Positions 17,041 to 25,788 of a stretch of 64,000 nt of DNA are shown here, piece after piece (the first letter of the stretch is position 1; each line of letters starts with the position of its first letter). Under the pieces are notes generated by a model, which saw only the letters and a program-made list of their open reading frames with translations, searched no databases and was not told where the DNA came from. Made by a program: the position numbers and the translations under genes. The stretch comes from Algoriphagus sp. Y33 (GTDB taxonomy: Bacteria; Bacteroidota; Bacteroidia; Cytophagales; Cyclobacteriaceae): contig NZ_CP061947.1 in assembly GCF_014838715.1 (NCBI RefSeq), positions 992,001 through 1,056,000 of the forward strand, given 5' to 3'.

Positions 17041-17340
17041 ATGCAAAAGGGTGGAGCTGTTTACATCATGACCAATCATAGACATACAGTACTGTACACT
17101 GGGGTTACGAATGATCTTTTAAGGAGAGTATATGAACATAGAAACAAACTCAATCCTAATTCATTTTCAACTAAATACAATTTGACTAAGCTAGTGTTTT
17201 TTGAATCTTTTCACTCCATTGATGAGGCAATTGTAAGGGAGAAGCAGATTAAAGGTGGCAATAGGAAGGGAAAGGAGGATTTGATAAATTCAATGAACCC
17301 CAATTGGAAAGATTTATGGGATGAGATTAGGGAATGGTAA
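17041..17340 (+). CDS. Solitary GIY-YIG nuclease
   Basis: A 99-residue single-domain protein. The GIY-YIG core appears as AVYIMTN and VLYTGVTNDLLRRVYEHR, giving the two tyrosines and the catalytic arginine. The metal-binding Glu is in AIVREKQIKGG, and the WKDL near the C-terminus is usual for this small family (UPF0213-like). It would cut or nick DNA. It has no partner gene and lies between two clusters of CGTCATTGCGAGG palindromes (16814-16965 and 17375-17660), which suggests, but does not prove, a link between nuclease and repeats. Confidence 0.9.
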   Translation: MQKGGAVYIMTNHRHTVLYTGVTNDLLRRVYEHRNKLNPNSFSTKYNLTKLVFFESFHSIDEAIVREKQIKGGNRKGKEDLINSMNPNWKDLWDEIREW

Positions 17341-17374
17341 TTAATCCTTGGTGTCGTATAGCATTTTTTTTTAT

Positions 17375-17660
17375 CGTCATTGCGAGGTACGAAGCAATCC
17401 TATTATGAAAATCGAGATTGCTTCGTTCCTGACAAAAGTGCGGGACAGGCTGTACCTCCTCGCAATGACGTTAACCAAAGCATAGATTGCCTGCCTGCGT
17501 AAGGCAGGTTTCGGTCATACCTTCTTCGCAATGACGTAGAAATTTACAGTTGTAGGTGCTTTATCTTGAAAGAAGGAAATAACTTTCCCGTCATTGCGAG
17601 GCACGAAGCAATCCGGTTTAACAAGCAGAGATTGCTTCGTAGTACCTCCTCGCAATGACG
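17375..17660. repeat. CGTCATTGCGAGG palindromic repeats, cluster 2
   Basis: A full unit at 17375-17470 contains an insertion with GCGGGACAGGC. A right half-unit at 17481-17536 carries a GCCTGCCTGCGTAAGGCAGG hairpin. A second full unit occupies 17589-17660 and ends 4 bp from the esterase stop codon. Outer arms CGTCATTGCGAGG and CCTCGCAATGACG are conserved, while the central loops differ. Confidence 0.85.
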
Positions 17661-17663
17661 GTA

Positions 17664-18578
17664 CTATTTTAAATCTCCCAGCCAATCCAACAACACGTCT
17701 CTCCAGCCCGCCACAGCACCTTTTCCCAGACCAAAACCGAATCCATGACCGCCTTTGGGATAGATATGGAGGGAAGCGGGAACCTGATGTGCATGCAGGG
17801 CTTTGTAGTAGAGAAAACTATTTTCTATAGGAACTCCGCTGTCGTCCTGGGCATGTACAAGGAATGTTTGTGGCGTTTCCGCAGTGACATTCAGTTCTCC
17901 GGAAAAGCGGTCAATCAATTCTTGGTCGGCATTGTCTCCGATTAGGTTTTTCCTCGAACCTGAATGGGCAGCCGCATCCCGGAATGAGATAACCGGATAG
18001 GCCAAAATGGAGAAATCAGGACGGGCAGAAAGTGCATCAATTGCGTCTTTTGACCTTTCCACATCATGGGCATATTGGGTGCTGACTGTAGAGGCCAAAT
18101 GTCCTCCGGCGGAGAAGCCCATGACACCGATTTTGTCGGGATCAATCATCCATTCTTCTGCATGATGTCGGACAAGGCGCACAGCACGCTGCGCATCAAG
18201 CAGGGGAACCTCTTTGGCATCAGTCAGGGATTTGGAGTCCGGAAGTCTGTATTTGACCACTATTCCCACTATCCCCTGTGTATTCAGCCACTTGGCAAAA
18301 TCTCTTCCTTCCCAATCATACGCCAAAATATGATATCCTCCTCCGGGGAAAATCACAACTGCCTGTCCGGTGCGCACTTGCTTGCTTGGCAGAAAAACTT
18401 CGATCTGGGGAATCTGCACATTTTCTATACGGATAATTCCTTCTTCTATGGCTTTTTCTTCCAATCCCATGTCATTTTGAAGGGGAGGGGTTCCCTCCCA
18501 TAGTGGAAGGACGATTTCTTGGGCATTTACGATCATGCTACACATGATAAGGCTGATTACTAAAAGGTACTTTTGCAT
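17664..18578 (-). CDS. Secreted alpha/beta hydrolase (acetylxylan-esterase-like)
   Basis: Start chosen at ATG 18578 (MQKYLLVISLIMCSMIVNAQ), giving 304 residues with a clear signal peptide. The longer frame to 18605 overlaps the upstream gene. HGGG-type motif FPGGGYH at about residues 76-82, nucleophile in GFSAGG near 155-160, and the catalytic His in KGGHGFG. This is the BD-FAE/acetylxylan esterase-like group. As the terminal gene of the fucose cluster it may deacetylate fucose-containing glycans in the periplasm (inference). Confidence 0.88.
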   Translation of the reverse strand: MQKYLLVISLIMCSMIVNAQEIVLPLWEGTPPLQNDMGLEEKAIEEGIIRIENVQIPQIEVFLPSKQVRTGQAVVIFPGGGYHILAYDWEGRDFAKWLNTQGIVGIVVKYRLPDSKSLTDAKEVPLLDAQRAVRLVRHHAEEWMIDPDKIGVMGFSAGGHLASTVSTQYAHDVERSKDAIDALSARPDFSILAYPVISFRDAAAHSGSRKNLIGDNADQELIDRFSGELNVTAETPQTFLVHAQDDSGVPIENSFLYYKALHAHQVPASLHIYPKGGHGFGFGLGKGAVAGWRDVLLDWLGDLK

Positions 18579-18588
18579 AGGTGTTATT

Positions 18589-18930
18589 TTAGGCGTTGAA
18601 TTCAAAAATCTTGTCCATTAATTGCCAGCGCCAATTATCGGGTGTGCCGGGCAGATTGGTTTGGTATTGTCCGAGAAAAGCTTCCCATTCCTGTACTCTC
18701 CCGTTGGCATTGTCCAGGGCGGCTTTCTTTTCGAAAGTAAAGTTTTCGTCTCCTACCAGTATCATGCTCAGTCGGTGTCGCCAGCGATAGATGCTCATTT
18801 GTAGAATTCCTGCCTCACGGATACTTTCTATAATTTCGGGAGCTACGGCTTTATGGCATTCCACATAGGCTTGAATTGCCTCCTCATCGTCTCTTAGATC
18901 ACAGATCAATACAAAGGTTTGGGTTTTCAT
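18589..18930 (-). CDS. rhaM: L-rhamnose mutarotase family (sugar anomer converter)
   Basis: A 113-residue protein of the RhaM/YiiL family: VLICDLRDDEEAIQAYVECH at the N-terminus, then YRWRHRLSMIL and WEAFLGQYQTNLPG. These small ferredoxin-fold enzymes interconvert sugar anomers. In this L-fucose cluster the substrate is more likely L-fucose than L-rhamnose, so the symbol reflects family only. Its stop is 10 bp from the esterase start. Confidence 0.85.
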   Translation of the reverse strand: MKTQTFVLICDLRDDEEAIQAYVECHKAVAPEIIESIREAGILQMSIYRWRHRLSMILVGDENFTFEKKAALDNANGRVQEWEAFLGQYQTNLPGTPDNWRWQLMDKIFEFNA

Positions 18931-18967
18931 AATTCTATCTTAATCAAATAATTCAAAATCTCTTGTT

Positions 18968-19078
18968 CAAGTCTCATGACTTGGACACATTACAATGCAG
19001 TCTTCAGACTGCAAAAGTTGGAGTTTTTCTTTTAACTGGCAGTCAGGAGACTGCAATATGATTGGCACATGAGACTTG
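18968..19078. repeat. Nested palindromic element between mutarotase and fucP
   Basis: Perfect 11-bp outer inverted repeats CAAGTCTCATG (18968-18978) and CATGAGACTTG (19068-19078) enclose two inner hairpins. These are GCAGTCT-TC-AGACTGC (18997-19012) and GCAGTC-AGGA-GACTGC (19039-19054), which share the same stem sequence. The ordered nested structure looks like an intergenic mobile repeat unit rather than a simple terminator. Confidence 0.75.
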
Positions 19079-19110
19079 CTCCAAAAGCCGCGTAGTAATC
19101 TTCCGATTTT

Positions 19111-20418
19111 TCAATTTTTCAACGATTTCACTCGTAAACTAAACAACAACACCATCACAAAGCAGGAAAGGGGTAAAATAAATGAGAAATTGACTTCGGG
19201 AACCCCTAAAATCAATGTATCATCATATCCAACTCCACCGATGTCCAGGATCATTCCCTGTAGTGTGGGCATGATCGCTCCGCCCACAATTGCCATGACT
19301 AGATAGGCAGCAGCAAATTTGGAATCCTCTCCCAATCCATCCAGGGCGATTCCGTAAATCGTCGGAAACATCAAGGACATAGCGAAGGAGATTGCCACCA
19401 AAGAATAAAGTCCACTTATTCCGGGTAGAAAAATAGCCCCTGCCGTGAAGAGAATTGCAAGTATGGAAAATATACTAAGCAACTTAGTAGGGGAGATGTA
19501 GCGAAGCAAGAATGTACAAATCCACCGGCCTACCAAAAAGACAATCAAAGCGGTGTAACCATAATTAACCGCGTCGGCATTGGAGATTCCAAGTACCTCG
19601 GCGTACTGGTATATGTAAGTCCAGACCATGATCTGGGCACCTACATAGAACATCTGTGCCAGTGTGCCTTCCACAAAGTTTCTGTTTTTCAACAGACGGC
19701 CCATAGTGGCTGTGAATTCTACCTTTCCTGTCTCCTTGCTCTCTGGCATTTTCACCAAAGCAATAATCACCAAAATCGCAATCACCACCAATCCCAGGAT
19801 TACATAAGGATTGCGGATAACCAGAAGATCGGACGTACGGATCACGGCTTTGGCAGCTTCATCCAGCGAAGAGAAAATGATATTCCCATCGGCATCCGTT
19901 GCATTCGATTGAAGTGCATTCAATATAAATTGCTTGGCTACAAACAGCCCTGCCAATGCTCCCATGGGATTGAAAGCCTGCGCCAGATTCAACCGCTGAG
20001 TTGCCGTGGCTTCCGGACCCATGGACAAAATATAAGGATTGGCAGTAGTCTCCAAGAAGGCCAGTCCAAAGGTCAAAATATATAGAGAGGCAAGGAAAAA
20101 ACCATAGCTTTCCCAGGCTGCGGCTGGATAAAACAGCAATGCCCCGAAGCCATAAAGTCCCAGACCGAGCAGAATTCCTGTTTTGTAAGAATACTTCTTG
20201 ATGAAAAAAGCTGCAGGCAAGGCCATGGTGAAATAGCCGCCGTAAAAGGCCATTTGCACCCAGGAAGCTTGCGTATTATTCAGTTCGAGTACACGCTTAA
20301 ATGCGGCCACCATAGGATTGGTGATGTCATTTGCGAAGCCCCATAGTGCAAAGAGGGAAGTGATTAAAATAAAAGGAAGCAGAAGTTCCTTGGGGACTAG
20401 GGCAGGTTTTTGGGTCAT
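19111..20418 (-). CDS. fucP: L-fucose:H+ symporter, FucP type (MFS)
   Basis: A 435-residue MFS protein with about 12 TM helices. The N-terminus is characteristic of the FHS/FucP family: ITSLFALWGFANDITNPMVA with the Asn/Asp pair in TM1, QMAFYGGYFTMALPAAF in TM2 and FLETTANPYILSMGP in TM4. It takes up L-fucose or a related 6-deoxyhexose across the inner membrane. It lies 15 bp after L-fucose dehydrogenase and so opens the pathway. Confidence 0.92.
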   Translation of the reverse strand: MTQKPALVPKELLLPFILITSLFALWGFANDITNPMVAAFKRVLELNNTQASWVQMAFYGGYFTMALPAAFFIKKYSYKTGILLGLGLYGFGALLFYPAAAWESYGFFLASLYILTFGLAFLETTANPYILSMGPEATATQRLNLAQAFNPMGALAGLFVAKQFILNALQSNATDADGNIIFSSLDEAAKAVIRTSDLLVIRNPYVILGLVVIAILVIIALVKMPESKETGKVEFTATMGRLLKNRNFVEGTLAQMFYVGAQIMVWTYIYQYAEVLGISNADAVNYGYTALIVFLVGRWICTFLLRYISPTKLLSIFSILAILFTAGAIFLPGISGLYSLVAISFAMSLMFPTIYGIALDGLGEDSKFAAAYLVMAIVGGAIMPTLQGMILDIGGVGYDDTLILGVPEVNFSFILPLSCFVMVLLFSLRVKSLKN

Positions 20419-20433
20419 GGGGATGGTTATTTG

Positions 20434-21198
20434 TTATAAAGCTCGGTCAAGATGGGTATATCCGCCATCTACAAAGAGATACTGTCCTGTGATATGGGCG
20501 GCTTTGTCGGAAAGAAGGAAAATAGCCATAGCAGCAATTTCCTCCGGCGTGGTCATGCGTTTTCCCAAAGGGATTTTAGCAGTGATCTCAGCTAACTTCT
20601 CCTGTGGGTTGGGAAATGTGTTGATCCAGTTTTCATAGAGCGGGGTGTATACTTCTGCAGGAATGATGGCGTTGACGGTGATTTCGTAGGGAAGAAGTTC
20701 CACCGCCCAGTCTCGGGTAAGGGAAAGCTGGGCACCTTTGGCAGCAGTGTAGCCGGAAGTTCCTCCCTGGCCTGTCACCGCTGTTTTGCTGGAAATATTG
20801 ATGATACTTCCTTTGGATTTCTTCAGATTAGGCAAAGCAAAATGTGCCAAATGATAGTAATGGTTAAGGTTTTTGGCCACGGATTTTTCAAATGCATCCG
20901 GGTTTCCATTTTCCAGTCCCACACTGTCGTTTGCTCCTGCATTGTTGACAAGGCCGTCTATTCTTCCGTATTTTTCAAGGGTAAGTTTTACTGTTTTTTC
21001 TGAATCCACAGCTTCGAACAGCCGGATGGGAATCTGAAAAGCTTCTCCCAAAGCAAGGATTTCGGCTCCTTCTTTTTCTGAAGGATCGATCATCACAGGA
21101 ATCGCTCCCTCAGCTATCAATCCTCTGGAAATGGCACCGCCGATTCCCTTGGCTCCACCGGATATCAGAATGACTTTATTGGTTAGGTTTAGGTTCAT
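20434..21198 (-). CDS. SDR, probable L-fucose dehydrogenase
   Basis: Start chosen at ATG 21198 (MNLNLTNKVILISGGAKGIG), giving 254 residues; 31 upstream codons lack homology-like character. SGGAKGIG cofactor motif, NNAG, catalytic Ser in NISS and YTAAK. Sequence and placement next to FucP, fuconolactonase and the diketo-fuconate hydrolase support oxidation of L-fucose to L-fuconolactone with NAD(P). A different sugar of the same series (L-galactose, D-arabinose) is possible. Confidence 0.85.
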   Translation of the reverse strand: MNLNLTNKVILISGGAKGIGGAISRGLIAEGAIPVMIDPSEKEGAEILALGEAFQIPIRLFEAVDSEKTVKLTLEKYGRIDGLVNNAGANDSVGLENGNPDAFEKSVAKNLNHYYHLAHFALPNLKKSKGSIINISSKTAVTGQGGTSGYTAAKGAQLSLTRDWAVELLPYEITVNAIIPAEVYTPLYENWINTFPNPQEKLAEITAKIPLGKRMTTPEEIAAMAIFLLSDKAAHITGQYLFVDGGYTHLDRAL

Positions 21199-21865
21199 TT
21201 TATAAAAGTTTCTTTTGTTAACTAAGATAATTCCAGCACAATTTTGTCGCCACTGGCGACACTTTTTGTAGTTAGCCAAATAAACTAGCAAGCTAACCCA
21301 CTCAGAGAAGATTTTTCTTTTTCCAATTTATTCAAGCCCGAGGAGTTGAAATTATTATAGCAATAAAAAAAATTTTAATAGGCTAACCCTAACCCTGAAA
21401 GGGTGAAATTATAGCTGCTAATTCTATCAATTCTGCGGATAATATCACCCCCTTGGGGTTGATGTTCACAAAAAATAACGAAAAGCTATAATTCTGTCAG
21501 CCCCTCAGGCTTAATATGTACCTTCATATTTTTATTCACAGCTTAATATATTACCTCTGACTTTTTCAATTGGATAAGTCTAATAAATTCGACCAACTTA
21601 ATTGTCGTTCCAGTGGCACGACAATTCGATAATCTTGAAATACTTTCATAACCTGAATCATTCTGTTTTTTTCTTATTAAAAGTAGAAGATAATTCTACA
21701 TGTATATTCGCTTTTCCGGCAGTAAAGCAATGATAGCATCATAGGATTCGGAAAACACTAGCGTGAGGGTACTTCGGTCACCCGTCTTCGGTCTTCCGTC
21801 CAGTAAAGCAAAGAGAATATAGCTACTGGCATCATCCGATGGCTATCTGATACAGATAATCACAA
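21199..21865. other. Gene-free interval with a palindromic repeat at 21393-21510
   Basis: About 670 bp without a gene, between L-fucose dehydrogenase and fuconolactonase. Inside it CCCTGAAAGGG-TGAAATTATAGCT (21393-21416) is inverted relative to AGCTATAATTCTG-TCAGCCCCTCAGGC (21484-21510), with a CCCC-TT-GGGG hairpin in between. It is a third intergenic palindrome family. The remainder near 21700-21800 holds short repeated TTCGGTC words only. Confidence 0.65.
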
Positions 21866-22693
21866 TTATACCACCCCATAAAACTCCATAGCTGTATTTC
21901 CCATAATTGCATCTTTTTCCGAATTGGAAAGCCTATCCGTGAACCGCTCGATTACTTCCAATACTTGCTCATATTCTCCCGCCACCTTGCAGACTGGCCA
22001 GTCGCTGCCAAACATCAGCCGCTTTGGCCCAAATAACTCAAGAGCTACGTCCAAATAAATCTGTAGGTCTTTTGCTGTCCACTTTTTCCAATCAGCCTCG
22101 GTGACCATTCCGGATACTTTGCAGAAGATATATTCCCGCTCTGCAAGTGGCGACAACTCTTTTTTCCATTCTCTCCAAATGCCCAATTTGATATTTGGCT
22201 TGGCCAGATGATCGATGACAAAGGGTTGCTCCGGGGCTTTTTTTACAAATTGTAGAGCTGCTTCCAATTGATTGTGGAAAATCAAAATGTCGTAGGTATA
22301 GCCACGCTTCCCGATCTTCTCTATGCCCCGGATGAAGTCCTTTCGCAGCATATAGTCCACATTTTTGGACTGTAGGATTTCCCTGTAGCCTTTCAGCTTT
22401 TTTTGCGAAGCAAACTGATCCAGATCCTTGTCCAGCTCATCACTTGCGAGGTCTGCCCAGCCCACTACGGCTTTGATTTGTTCATGCTCTTCTGCAAGAT
22501 CCAACAAGTAGGCTGTTTCCCGAAAACTCTCATCCGCCTGCACGGCTACGCAACCATTGATCTGATGCTCCGCTAAAATGGGCAGTAGATCCTCGGGAAG
22601 AAAGTCCCGCCGGATCACCTTCATATCGTCGGTGATCCAGGAGTGTTTCTGGGGATGGTACTTCCAAAAGTGCTGGTGGGAATCCAGTCTCAT
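21866..22693 (-). CDS. Amidohydrolase family, probable L-fuconolactonase
   Basis: A 275-residue TIM-barrel amidohydrolase of the COG3618 type. The metal or active-site start MRLDSHQHFW (His6, His8), HLAKPNI in the middle and MFGSDWPVCK near residues 226-235 are diagnostic. Family members hydrolyse L-fuconolactone or L-rhamnonolactone to the acid. The ATG overlaps the TGA of the upstream hydrolase gene by 4 bp, so they are translationally coupled. Confidence 0.88.
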   Translation of the reverse strand: MRLDSHQHFWKYHPQKHSWITDDMKVIRRDFLPEDLLPILAEHQINGCVAVQADESFRETAYLLDLAEEHEQIKAVVGWADLASDELDKDLDQFASQKKLKGYREILQSKNVDYMLRKDFIRGIEKIGKRGYTYDILIFHNQLEAALQFVKKAPEQPFVIDHLAKPNIKLGIWREWKKELSPLAEREYIFCKVSGMVTEADWKKWTAKDLQIYLDVALELFGPKRLMFGSDWPVCKVAGEYEQVLEVIERFTDRLSNSEKDAIMGNTAMEFYGVV

Positions 22694-23550
22694 GCTTCAG
22701 GGTCGTTGATTGCTGTTTGCTTGGCTTCGCCAAGTCCTTCGATGCCCAGTTCTACCACGTCACCTTCTTTCAGGTAGGTAGGAGGGGTCAAGCCCAGGCC
22801 AACGCCTGCCGGAGTACCGGTGGAAATCACATCACCGGGCAATAATGTCATGTATTGGCTCAGGTGCTCGATCAGTGTAGGAGTATCAAAAACCAGATCA
22901 GAGGTGTTGCTGTCCTGAAGCATCTTTCCGTTCAGTTTCAGCCAGAGTCTTAAGTTGTGCGGATCTTCGATTTCAGTTTTGGTGACCAAGACAGGCCCTA
23001 ACGGGGCGAAGTTGTCCGCACTTTTGCCTTTGACCCACTGTCCTCCATGATGCAATTGGAAATCGCGCTCGCTGACATCATTGTGGACACAGTAGCCGGC
23101 CACATATTCCATCGCATTTTCTTTGCTCACGTACTTGGCCCGCTTGCCGATGACCACTGCCAGTTCTACTTCCCAGTCCGTTTTTACCGAGTTTTTCGGG
23201 ATCAAAATATTGTCAAAAGGTCCACAAAGCGAAGAAGTTGCCTTCATGAAAATAATAGGGACCTCGGGAACTGCCATTCCTGATTCTATGGCATGCTGAC
23301 GGTAATTAAGACCTATACAGATGATTTTGGAAGGCCGGGCGATAGGAGAACCAAGTCTGGAGCCGGACGGAATTTCATTTAAGTTCTTCTGATTGGCATT
23401 TAGCCACTCTTCCAGTCTGGCCAAACCGTTGTCAGTGAAAAATTGCTCATTCCAGTCCTCGCCAAATGCTGAGCAGTCCAGGTATTTGCCATTTTCGTCC
23501 TGGATTCCAGGCTGTTCTTTGCCGGCTTCGCCGAATCGTATAAGTTTCAT
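22690..23550 (-). CDS. Fumarylacetoacetate hydrolase family, probable 2,4-diketo-3-deoxy-L-fuconate hydrolase
   Basis: A 286-residue FAH-fold protein. N-terminal small domain, then IICIGLNYRQHAIESG at about residues 76-91, metal ligands in DWEVELAVVIG (Glu/Glu) and the HNDVSERDFQ motif with Asp. DVISTGTPAGVG is near the end. Within the oxidative fucose route, this enzyme splits 2,4-diketo-3-deoxy-L-fuconate to pyruvate and L-lactate. It overlaps the lactonase start by 4 bp. Confidence 0.87.
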   Translation of the reverse strand: MKLIRFGEAGKEQPGIQDENGKYLDCSAFGEDWNEQFFTDNGLARLEEWLNANQKNLNEIPSGSRLGSPIARPSKIICIGLNYRQHAIESGMAVPEVPIIFMKATSSLCGPFDNILIPKNSVKTDWEVELAVVIGKRAKYVSKENAMEYVAGYCVHNDVSERDFQLHHGGQWVKGKSADNFAPLGPVLVTKTEIEDPHNLRLWLKLNGKMLQDSNTSDLVFDTPTLIEHLSQYMTLLPGDVISTGTPAGVGLGLTPPTYLKEGDVVELGIEGLGEAKQTAINDPEA

Positions 23551-23682
23551 AGTAGTATCAAATAATTAGATTATAGTATCAAGTAAGTAAAGTCAAGAAG
23601 TTAGAGTCAAGAGTCAAGGTTGTCATTGAGTTGAATAAATGCATTGAGCTCGTAAATCGTAATTCCTAACTCGTAAATCGAA

Positions 23683-24441
23683 TCACATTTTCAATCCCAA
23701 GAATCCTCCGTCTATCGGAATATTGGTTCCTGTGATAAAGCTTCCCGTATCCGCACTCACAAAATAGGCGAGCTCGGCAATCTCTGCCGGAGTGGCCATT
23801 CTGCCAATGGGCTGGGTTGCGGCAAGTTTTTCAAACATTTCCTGCTCTTTACCAGGATAGTTTTTTGCCAAAAAACCATCCACAAAAGGTGTGTGCACTC
23901 TTCCCGGTGACAGGCAGTTACAGCGGATCCCGTCTGCTACATAATCTCTGGCTATGCTGAGTGTCATGGATAGAGCCGCTCCTTTGGTCATGCTGTACGC
24001 AAATCGATCCGGAATGCCGATAGTAGCCGCTACAGAGGCCATGTTGAGAATGGATCCCCCACCGTTTTCCTTCAGTTTTGGCAGTGCCGCTTTGGTGCAG
24101 TTGAACATTCCTTTCACATTCACCTGAAACACTCTGTCAAAATCCTCGGTGGAAGTTGTCTCCAGGTTTCCTATATGGGAAACCCCGGCGTTGTTGATCA
24201 GCGTGTCGATTTTGCCGGGGATGGATTGGACTAGGGATTCTGATTCTGCAGGATCAGCTACGCTTCCGCAAAGAAATGTGACCTCGTGGCCTTTTGATCG
24301 TTCCTCTTGCGCCACTTTTTCACCCACTTCAGGGTTGATGTCGATGAAATAGACTTTAGTTTTTTTGGATGCGAATAGCTGAACCATGGCGAGTCCGATT
24401 CCGGATGCTCCGCCTGTAATGAGTACTGTTTTATTTTCCAT
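23683..24441 (-). CDS. SDR, probable 2-keto-3-deoxy-L-fuconate dehydrogenase
   Basis: Start placed at ATG 24441 (MENKTVLITGGASGIG), giving 252 residues; the longer frame from 24486 adds 15 residues upstream of the Rossmann strand. TGGASGIG, NNAG, NMAS serine, YSMTK, and FITGTNIPIDGG at the C-terminus. FIDIN after beta2 suggests NAD. Position next to the diketo-fuconate hydrolase gives the product-substrate order of the fuconate pathway. Confidence 0.87.
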   Translation of the reverse strand: MENKTVLITGGASGIGLAMVQLFASKKTKVYFIDINPEVGEKVAQEERSKGHEVTFLCGSVADPAESESLVQSIPGKIDTLINNAGVSHIGNLETTSTEDFDRVFQVNVKGMFNCTKAALPKLKENGGGSILNMASVAATIGIPDRFAYSMTKGAALSMTLSIARDYVADGIRCNCLSPGRVHTPFVDGFLAKNYPGKEQEMFEKLAATQPIGRMATPAEIAELAYFVSADTGSFITGTNIPIDGGFLGLKM

Positions 24442-24659
24442 GCTTAAATCAAAATGGAAGGTAGCACCTGCATTTTTTAGTGCCAAAGAATTTTGTACAG
24501 ATTAGTTTATGTATCGTCGCTTTTTTACCGGAAGGGTTTTAAAAGCATTACAAGCAATGATAAATGCATGGCCATTGCCGCTTGGGTCTTCTCTCGCCCG
24601 TCTTCTAGCCACATAAACCAAAGAAGACATGGCTTCCGGAATCTTTACAGCTGATTATA

Positions 24660-25742
24660 TCAAAGCATTACTGTTTCACCGGTTTTGACCGATTCATCGC
24701 AGGCAAAGGCAATTTTGAGGCTGTTTAGGGCATCTTCCAAGTGATGGTCCAGATTAAGATTTTCTTCAATGGCTTTCAGAAAATACAACTGCTCGCGATT
24801 GCAAAGCTCCTGGTGACCGGGTTCGTCAGCGAGATCGATCCATTCATCAGTCTTTGTAAACTTGTTTTCAGAATCTATTGCAGCATGGTGTATTCGGATG
24901 GACTCAGTTTTTGTATGTGAATCCACATTATCGGATTGTCCGCTTGCACCGGCGTCTTTTGCGGTAATAGAAACGGCTCCCTTCGGTCCAAAAACGTCCT
25001 TCACAAAAAAAGCTGTCTCACTGATCATAGGTCCCCAGCCGGCTTCGTACCAGCCGATCGAGCCGTCTTCGAAGCGGATCTGAAGTTGGCCGTAATTGTA
25101 ATTATCTTCAGCGATATCTTCAGTAAGTCTGGCACCGATAGCCGAAACAGAGACAGGTTTGGATCCCGTCATCTGACACATCACATCGATGTAATGCACC
25201 CCACAATCTACGATTGGGCTGAGGCTTTTCATCAGTTTACGGTGTACATCCCACATGTAGCCCTGGCTTTGTTGATTGAGATTCATTCGCATCACAAGCG
25301 GTTTTCCGAGCTTTTCAGCTTCTGCAATAAATCGTATCCAGGAAGGATGATGTCTCAAAATATAGCCTACAACTACTTTTTTGTTGACTTCCTGGGCTTT
25401 TGCAATAATCCGCTCACATCCTGCGATGGAGTCGGCAAGAGGTTTTTCGATGAAAATATGGCACCCGGCCTCCAATGATCTTACGGCAAAATCCTCGTGG
25501 GTGTCGGGATAAGTGGAAATGCACACTGCATCAGGTTTTGACTCTGCCAAAGCTTTCCCAAAATCTGAATATAAGGGATAGTCGGCTCGAAGCTGCCCAT
25601 TAAGTTTCCTATTGGAATCACCTCTGGATACCAGTCCACAGATTTCGAACTTGGGAAACTTGTGATATGCTGCGGCATGGGCAATTCCCATATTCCCACA
25701 GCCGACGACCAGAATTCTGATCGGTTTGTTTTGTGTTGACAT
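24660..25742 (-). CDS. Gfo/Idh/MocA-family oxidoreductase
   Basis: A 360-residue cytoplasmic oxidoreductase. The NAD-binding start is ILVVGCGNMGIAHAAAY (residues 9-25). The family lysine sits in HIFIEKPLADS near residue 99, followed by the C-terminal alpha/beta domain with VDCGVHYIDVMC. Likely a sugar or inositol-type dehydrogenase. It heads the fucose cluster and is 219 bp from the KDF dehydrogenase; its own step in fucose use is not defined. Confidence 0.9.
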   Translation of the reverse strand: MSTQNKPIRILVVGCGNMGIAHAAAYHKFPKFEICGLVSRGDSNRKLNGQLRADYPLYSDFGKALAESKPDAVCISTYPDTHEDFAVRSLEAGCHIFIEKPLADSIAGCERIIAKAQEVNKKVVVGYILRHHPSWIRFIAEAEKLGKPLVMRMNLNQQSQGYMWDVHRKLMKSLSPIVDCGVHYIDVMCQMTGSKPVSVSAIGARLTEDIAEDNYNYGQLQIRFEDGSIGWYEAGWGPMISETAFFVKDVFGPKGAVSITAKDAGASGQSDNVDSHTKTESIRIHHAAIDSENKFTKTDEWIDLADEPGHQELCNREQLYFLKAIEENLNLDHHLEDALNSLKIAFACDESVKTGETVML

Positions 25743-25788
25743 TCTGGAACTATTGGTCTTGTGATCTTTATTGAAATCGAACTACGGC

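Noticed and set aside
16814..17660. CRISPR array
   Set aside because: Repeats are long palindromes with irregular spacing and half units, there are no uniform spacers, and no cas genes are present.
17594..17830. 78-codon frame over the palindromic repeat
   Set aside because: Its first part is only the repeat translated (RGTKQSG); the rest is antisense to the esterase.
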